NCBI GenBank assembly: GCA_022599575.1
Contig: JAHZMA010000096.1
Span: 1-38,204, forward strand
Direction: 5' to 3'
Source: Alphaproteobacteria bacterium
GTDB taxonomy: Bacteria > Pseudomonadota > Alphaproteobacteria > JABAAW01 > JAHZMA01
Length of the DNA: 38,204 bases
Shown: positions 34,708 through 38,204 of the stretch, in pieces
How the letters are laid out: every line of letters starts with the position of its first letter
How positions within the stretch are numbered: position 1 is the stretch's first letter
Program-made: the position numbers and the translations under genes
Notes under the pieces: model-generated
What the model was told of the DNA's origin: nothing
Seen by the model: only the letters and a program-made list of their open reading frames with translations
Database searches by the model: none

Positions 34708-35691
34708 TTACAACCTTATCAACGGCAATAGCGATACCATAAAACAGGCAAAGCCAAACATGCCATTTTGCTTAAAAAACTTTAAGCAGGTTTTGGGCTG
34801 TTCTACATCAACCCGATATAATAAAATCAGCATCACTATGATAAGCAATAATGTTACCGCCAGCACCTTTATTGCCAATAGCCCCGCCACCAGCCAAAAC
34901 GCCCCAGCATAGCAAAGCAAAAATATCATATAAAACAACCCTACCCATAATTTAATATATTTTCCTAAAAATAAAGCGAATGATTTAACATTGATATTTT
35001 TATCAAAATTTTTATCCTGACACGCATAAATCGTATCATAGCATAAAGTCCAAAAAATGCCGCCTACCCATAATAGCCACACCGAAGCATGAGGAAAATT
35101 GCCCGTTATCGCACTATAACCGCATAAAATACCCCAATTAAACACCAGCCCTAAAATCAGTTGTGGTGCTACCATGATGCGCTTCATTAACGGATATATC
35201 GCCACCACTGGTAAAATCGCCAAAGCGGTGATTTGCGCCTGCATCGGTAAAATCAAGAAAAATGCCAAGCCTAATATCAGCCAAAGCGACGCAAAAATCA
35301 CTGCCCTTTGCACCGAAATCGCGCCTGATGCAAGCGGACGATGTTGGGTGCGTGCCACATTTTTATCGATATTCCTATCCAAAATATCATTCCAGATACA
35401 GCCTGCCGAACGCATGGCAATTGCGCCACATAAAAAGCCAAACAGCCAGAAAATTAGATGATGTCGTACAGCGAAGTTACTTAAATCATCACCCAAACCA
35501 AGCCTCAATTCATAAAGCCCTAATGCCAAGCCAAAACAGCAAGGCACATACAGCATCTGCCAGCCTGCGGGTCTATCTAGCCGTGCCAATAAATAATAGG
35601 CTTGCATTTTATGCGGTAAAAATCGCATAATGCCATTTAAATTGAAATCCTGATAATTCTGCCCATTATTTACCTCATTATTTTTTATCAT
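34708..35691 (-). CDS. ubiA: 4-hydroxybenzoate polyprenyltransferase
   Basis: This integral membrane prenyltransferase (up to 327 residues) attaches the isoprenoid tail to 4-hydroxybenzoate in ubiquinone synthesis. Both Asp-rich motifs are seen: NDILDRNIDKNVARTQHRPL and DTIYACQDKNFDKNI. RLDRPAGWQMLYVPC near the N-terminus is typical, and 8-9 hydrophobic segments follow. The start is uncertain: ATG at 35691 overlaps the rsmE start head-to-head in CATG; ATGs at 35628 and 35610 would give more usual N-termini, but neither has a clear ribosome site. It is divergent from rsmE. Confidence 0.93.
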   Translation of the reverse strand: MIKNNEVNNGQNYQDFNLNGIMRFLPHKMQAYYLLARLDRPAGWQMLYVPCCFGLALGLYELRLGLGDDLSNFAVRHHLIFWLFGFLCGAIAMRSAGCIWNDILDRNIDKNVARTQHRPLASGAISVQRAVIFASLWLILGLAFFLILPMQAQITALAILPVVAIYPLMKRIMVAPQLILGLVFNWGILCGYSAITGNFPHASVWLLWVGGIFWTLCYDTIYACQDKNFDKNINVKSFALFLGKYIKLWVGLFYMIFLLCYAGAFWLVAGLLAIKVLAVTLLLIIVMLILLYRVDVEQPKTCLKFFKQNGMFGFACFMVSLLPLIRL

Positions 35692-36499
35692 GCAACATTA
35701 CCGCCTTTATCATTCGCAATTGCTTGAATGTGACCAGAAAATCACCCTCACCACGCAACAACAGCATTATCTTGTGAATGTGTTGCGCTTTAAGCCACGC
35801 AATCACGATAAAACCCTCTCTCTTTTTAACGAAAATGACGGCGAATGGCAAGCAGAACTCACATTTGAGGGCAAGCAATATCATGCGCGCTTAACGCATA
35901 GGCTACAATCTGCGCCTGAACAACCGATTCAAACCATGCCGATTTTATGTTTCGCCCCTATCCGAAAAAGCAGGCTAGAAACATTGCTAGAAAAAACCAC
36001 CGAATTAGGCGTGATGCAATTACAACCGATACACACGCAATATACCCAATTTAGCCTCAATGATAAGAAAGGGGCTGATAGTGACCGCGCCACCAAGATT
36101 GTGCGCGAAACGACAGAACAATGCGAACGGTTGAGTGTGCCAATCATCTTGCCTGAAATTTCTTTTACCGCTTTGCTCAATAGCATCGATGAAAACACGC
36201 CTCTGTTATGCTTTGTTGAAACGGGTGATGCTGTGCCTGCGCCATTATATTTGGCGCAACATTATCAGCCATCGACCAAGACATCGCGCACAGCACCGCG
36301 TTTTTTACCGCGTTTTTTAATTGGCCCTGAAGGTGGATTCTCGCCAACTGAATTACAGGCTTTGCAAAGCCACCCGCATGTGCAACCCTTATCGTTAGGC
36401 ACGCGTATCTTAAAAAGCGAGACTGCCGCGATGGTAGCACTCACCCTATGGCAGGCATGTTGCGGCGATTTTATCAAACCGCGCATTAAATTCAACTGA
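35690..36499 (+). CDS. rsmE: 16S rRNA m3U1498 methyltransferase
   Basis: This 269-residue SPOUT-class enzyme methylates U1498 in the decoding region of 16S rRNA. The N-terminal RNA-binding part includes QQHYLVNVLRFKPRNHDKTL. KSRLETLLEKTTELGVMQLQ leads to the knot: FLIGPEGGFSPTELQAL and LSLGTRILKSETA, which form the S-adenosylmethionine pocket. The length is slightly above average. The ATG overlaps the divergent ubiA ATG by two bases, so one of the two starts is probably misplaced or the promoters lie inside the opposite gene. Confidence 0.95.
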   Translation: MQHYRLYHSQLLECDQKITLTTQQQHYLVNVLRFKPRNHDKTLSLFNENDGEWQAELTFEGKQYHARLTHRLQSAPEQPIQTMPILCFAPIRKSRLETLLEKTTELGVMQLQPIHTQYTQFSLNDKKGADSDRATKIVRETTEQCERLSVPIILPEISFTALLNSIDENTPLLCFVETGDAVPAPLYLAQHYQPSTKTSRTAPRFLPRFLIGPEGGFSPTELQALQSHPHVQPLSLGTRILKSETAAMVALTLWQACCGDFIKPRIKFN

Positions 36500-36507
36500 A
36501 ATTTAAT

Positions 36508-36536
36508 TTGACAAAAGCAAGCAAACTCACCATAGT
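36508..36536 (+). promoter_or_regulatory. gshA promoter
   Basis: TTGACA (36508-36513), 17-bp spacer and CATAGT (36531-36536) lie in the 67-bp gap between rsmE and gshA, giving a short leader of about 24 bases. Confidence 0.6.
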
Positions 36537-36566
36537 TTCTAGCAATAAAAACTTGAAAGTTGTATC

Positions 36567-37913
36567 ATGACACACAGCCTCACCTATGATGATTTAATCG
36601 CATGGTTTCATAATAGCGAAAAAACCGACCAGCTGATTGGTTCGGAACATGAAAAATTTCTCTATCATCAAAATGATTTGACGCCTGTTACCTATCAGGA
36701 AATCGCGCAATTGCTGCATAGCTTGCATCAAAAATTGGGTGGCGATGCCATTATGGAAGGCGCAAATATTATCGGGCTAAAAACCCCGCCATTGCTGGGC
36801 GATAAACCTGCCTCAATCACATTAGAGCCGGGCGGGCAGTTTGAATTATCGGGCGCACCGCTGGCAAATTTACATCTTACCTGCCAAGAAATCACCAACC
36901 ATATCAATCTGATGCAAACATTATGCACCGAACAAGATTACGGCATGTTGGCATTGGGTTATTTGCCACAATATCAGGTAACCGATATCCCGAAAATGCC
37001 GAAAAAACGTTACGATATTATGCGGCAATGGATGCCCAAACAAGGCTTGTGCGGCTTAGATATGATGCATCTCACCACCACTGTGCAAGTGAATCTGGAT
37101 TATAAAGATATGCAAGATATGGCGCAGAAAATGCGAATTGGCGCGGTGTTACAACCTTTTGCGACAGCGTTATTTGCAAGCTCACCCCTGATGAATGGCG
37201 CGGTAAGCGAGTATAACAGCGCACGCGCCAATGTGTGGCTAGATACTGATGCCAATCGTTGTGGCATGCCAGATATTATTTTTGCCGATGATTTCAACTA
37301 CCAGATGTGGCTGGATTATCTGCTAGATGTGCCAGTCTATTTCTTAAACCGTGCAACTGCTAGTAATCCGCATGATTATGTTGATGTGGGCGGGGCAACA
37401 TTCCGCACCTTGATGCAAGATGCGGGAGCATATGCGCCTATCACTTTAAATGATTTTATCGGTCATGCTTCCACTGTGTTTCCTGATGTGCGGTTGAAAA
37501 ATGTGATTGAAATGCGCGGTGCCGATTGTTCTAAATTCACCCTATGCGCTCTGCCCGCTTTTTGGGTTGGCTTATTGTATGATGATGCAAATCAGGCAAA
37601 GCTTTACGATATGCTTTCGGGCTATCAGCATCGTGATATTCTCACATTGCGCGAGCAGGTGGTTACTGATGGTATGAATCTGCAATGGGATGGCAAATCA
37701 ATGTATGAGTGGGCAGAATTACTGTTGCCGATGGCACAAGCGGGCTTACAACGGCGCGGTTTTTATAACGCCAATAACGAAGATGAAAGCAGCTTCTTAA
37801 ACGGGCTGTTTGATATTGTTGCCAATCGTGAAACCATCAGCGACCGTGTCCGCGCCGCTTACCACAAATATAATGGCGATATGCGCGCGATTTATGATGA
37901 GTTTGGGTTTTGA
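36567..37913 (+). CDS. gshA: Glutamate-cysteine ligase (plant/alphaproteobacterial type)
   Basis: This 448-residue enzyme joins glutamate and cysteine with ATP, the first step of glutathione synthesis. It belongs to the family shared by plants and alphaproteobacteria, not the E. coli type. Landmarks are IGSEHEKFLY near residue 25, GLKTPPLLGDKPASITLEPG and QFELSGAPL in the substrate region, MHLTTTVQVNLDY and the long C-terminal part with MRGADCSKFTLCALPAFWVG. Two Cys residues lie near where the plant enzyme has redox cysteines, but I cannot align them with confidence. It follows rsmE with its own promoter. Confidence 0.95.
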   Translation: MTHSLTYDDLIAWFHNSEKTDQLIGSEHEKFLYHQNDLTPVTYQEIAQLLHSLHQKLGGDAIMEGANIIGLKTPPLLGDKPASITLEPGGQFELSGAPLANLHLTCQEITNHINLMQTLCTEQDYGMLALGYLPQYQVTDIPKMPKKRYDIMRQWMPKQGLCGLDMMHLTTTVQVNLDYKDMQDMAQKMRIGAVLQPFATALFASSPLMNGAVSEYNSARANVWLDTDANRCGMPDIIFADDFNYQMWLDYLLDVPVYFLNRATASNPHDYVDVGGATFRTLMQDAGAYAPITLNDFIGHASTVFPDVRLKNVIEMRGADCSKFTLCALPAFWVGLLYDDANQAKLYDMLSGYQHRDILTLREQVVTDGMNLQWDGKSMYEWAELLLPMAQAGLQRRGFYNANNEDESSFLNGLFDIVANRETISDRVRAAYHKYNGDMRAIYDEFGF

Positions 37914-37927
37914 GTAGCTGAAAACTT

Positions 37928-38176
37928 GGTTGGGGGCGGATATGACAAACACAAGCCGCACGCTAGCATCACCATATTAGCAAAAATGCACCCAAATGCA
38001 AGAAAATAATGATAAATCAAGGTTTATATATGTAAAACATGTGAGTAAAACAACTGAAATGCTTTTCTACTGTTTTTCTCTTGCATGTGGCAATATTTTT
38101 GCTACAATAGACTTGTGAGAGCTGGGAAAAGGCGGCGTCTGTGCGTTCATAGAACTGTCATATCCGCCCCCCAGCC
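37928..38176. repeat. Inverted repeat pair bracketing the gshA downstream region
   Basis: GGTTGGGGGCGGATATGACA (37928-37947) and, inverted, a 21-base copy at 38156-38176 differ by one base and one G. The 250 bp they enclose hold no open frame of note. The GC-rich repeats contrast with the AT-rich interior, as for a small non-autonomous element. Confidence 0.6.
38081..38176 (+). promoter_or_regulatory. Promoter and GC-rich hairpin; possible small RNA or leader
   Basis: TTGCAT (38081-38086), a 16-bp spacer and TACAAT (38103-38108) predict a start near 38115. The transcript would begin within GAGAGCTGGGAAAAGGCGG and fold back with CCGCC and CCAGC at 38164-38175, making a long-stem hairpin with a 40-base loop. 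It ends just before a T-rich stretch (38180-38199). I do not recognise a known RNA family. The gene it might lead into is outside the window. Confidence 0.4.
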
Positions 38177-38204
38177 ATTACTTTTCCTTTATATTTTTGT
38201 TAAA

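Noticed and set aside
38115-38176. SRP RNA, 6S RNA or tmRNA gene
   Set aside because: None of the conserved sequence blocks of these RNAs is present; only a generic hairpin after a promoter can be supported.

Overview
The window reads as the chromosome of a low-GC, flagellated alphaproteobacterium. The evidence is gene order and family type. A fliF-fliG-fliH-fliN-flbD-flhA series with a FlbD-type sigma-54 activator is the Caulobacter-like arrangement. A ubiA / rsmE / gshA neighbourhood with the plant/alphaproteobacterial type of glutamate-cysteine ligase, and a CckA-like hybrid kinase, also fit. No rRNA gene is present, so I do not name an order.

Layout. 1-1174: 3' part of groEL and its terminator. 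1206-2617: a compact probable restriction-modification pair (SPPY-type DNA methyltransferase plus an endonuclease VII-like HNH protein). 2758-7348 (minus): rpe-tpiA-purB plus a secreted helical protein of unknown role. 7468-8934 (plus): guaB. 8924-10314 (minus): a HipA kinase followed by a HipB-like repressor, with four palindromes spaced exactly 40 bp apart over its promoter. 10477-15252: an exported ankyrin protein, a small lipoprotein and a NalP/SphB1-like subtilisin autotransporter lipoprotein.

15262-28114 (minus) is one long flagellar transcription unit: fliF, a 54-codon gene resembling the FliF C-terminus, fliG, a greatly elongated fliH, fliN, motA, flbD, flhA, a single gene encoding FlhF fused to FlhG, a possible FliK-like protein, and a QueF-like protein that appears to lack its catalytic residues. 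A soluble CckA-like hybrid histidine kinase lies upstream (28483-30174). 30251-31305 looks like a mobile or repeat-bounded element: a GIY-YIG nuclease gene flanked by inverted repeats and a possible 4-bp duplication. 31338-33449 (minus) is fliQ-fliR-flhB, with a good sigma-70 promoter. The right end carries a LysM protein, ubiA, rsmE, gshA and a 291-bp tail with an inverted repeat and a promoter-hairpin unit.

The genes would supply the MS ring and C-ring (FliF, FliG, FliN), export gate and ATPase regulator (FlhA, FlhB, FliQ, FliR, FliH), stator (MotA), positioning and number control (FlhF-FlhG) and late-gene control (FlbD, perhaps the kinase). The most novel items are the FliF-tail-like microprotein, the FlhF-FlhG fusion, the inactive-looking QueF relative, the 40-bp-phased operator array and the GIY-YIG element. 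All assignments come from reading motifs by eye; no database search was run.
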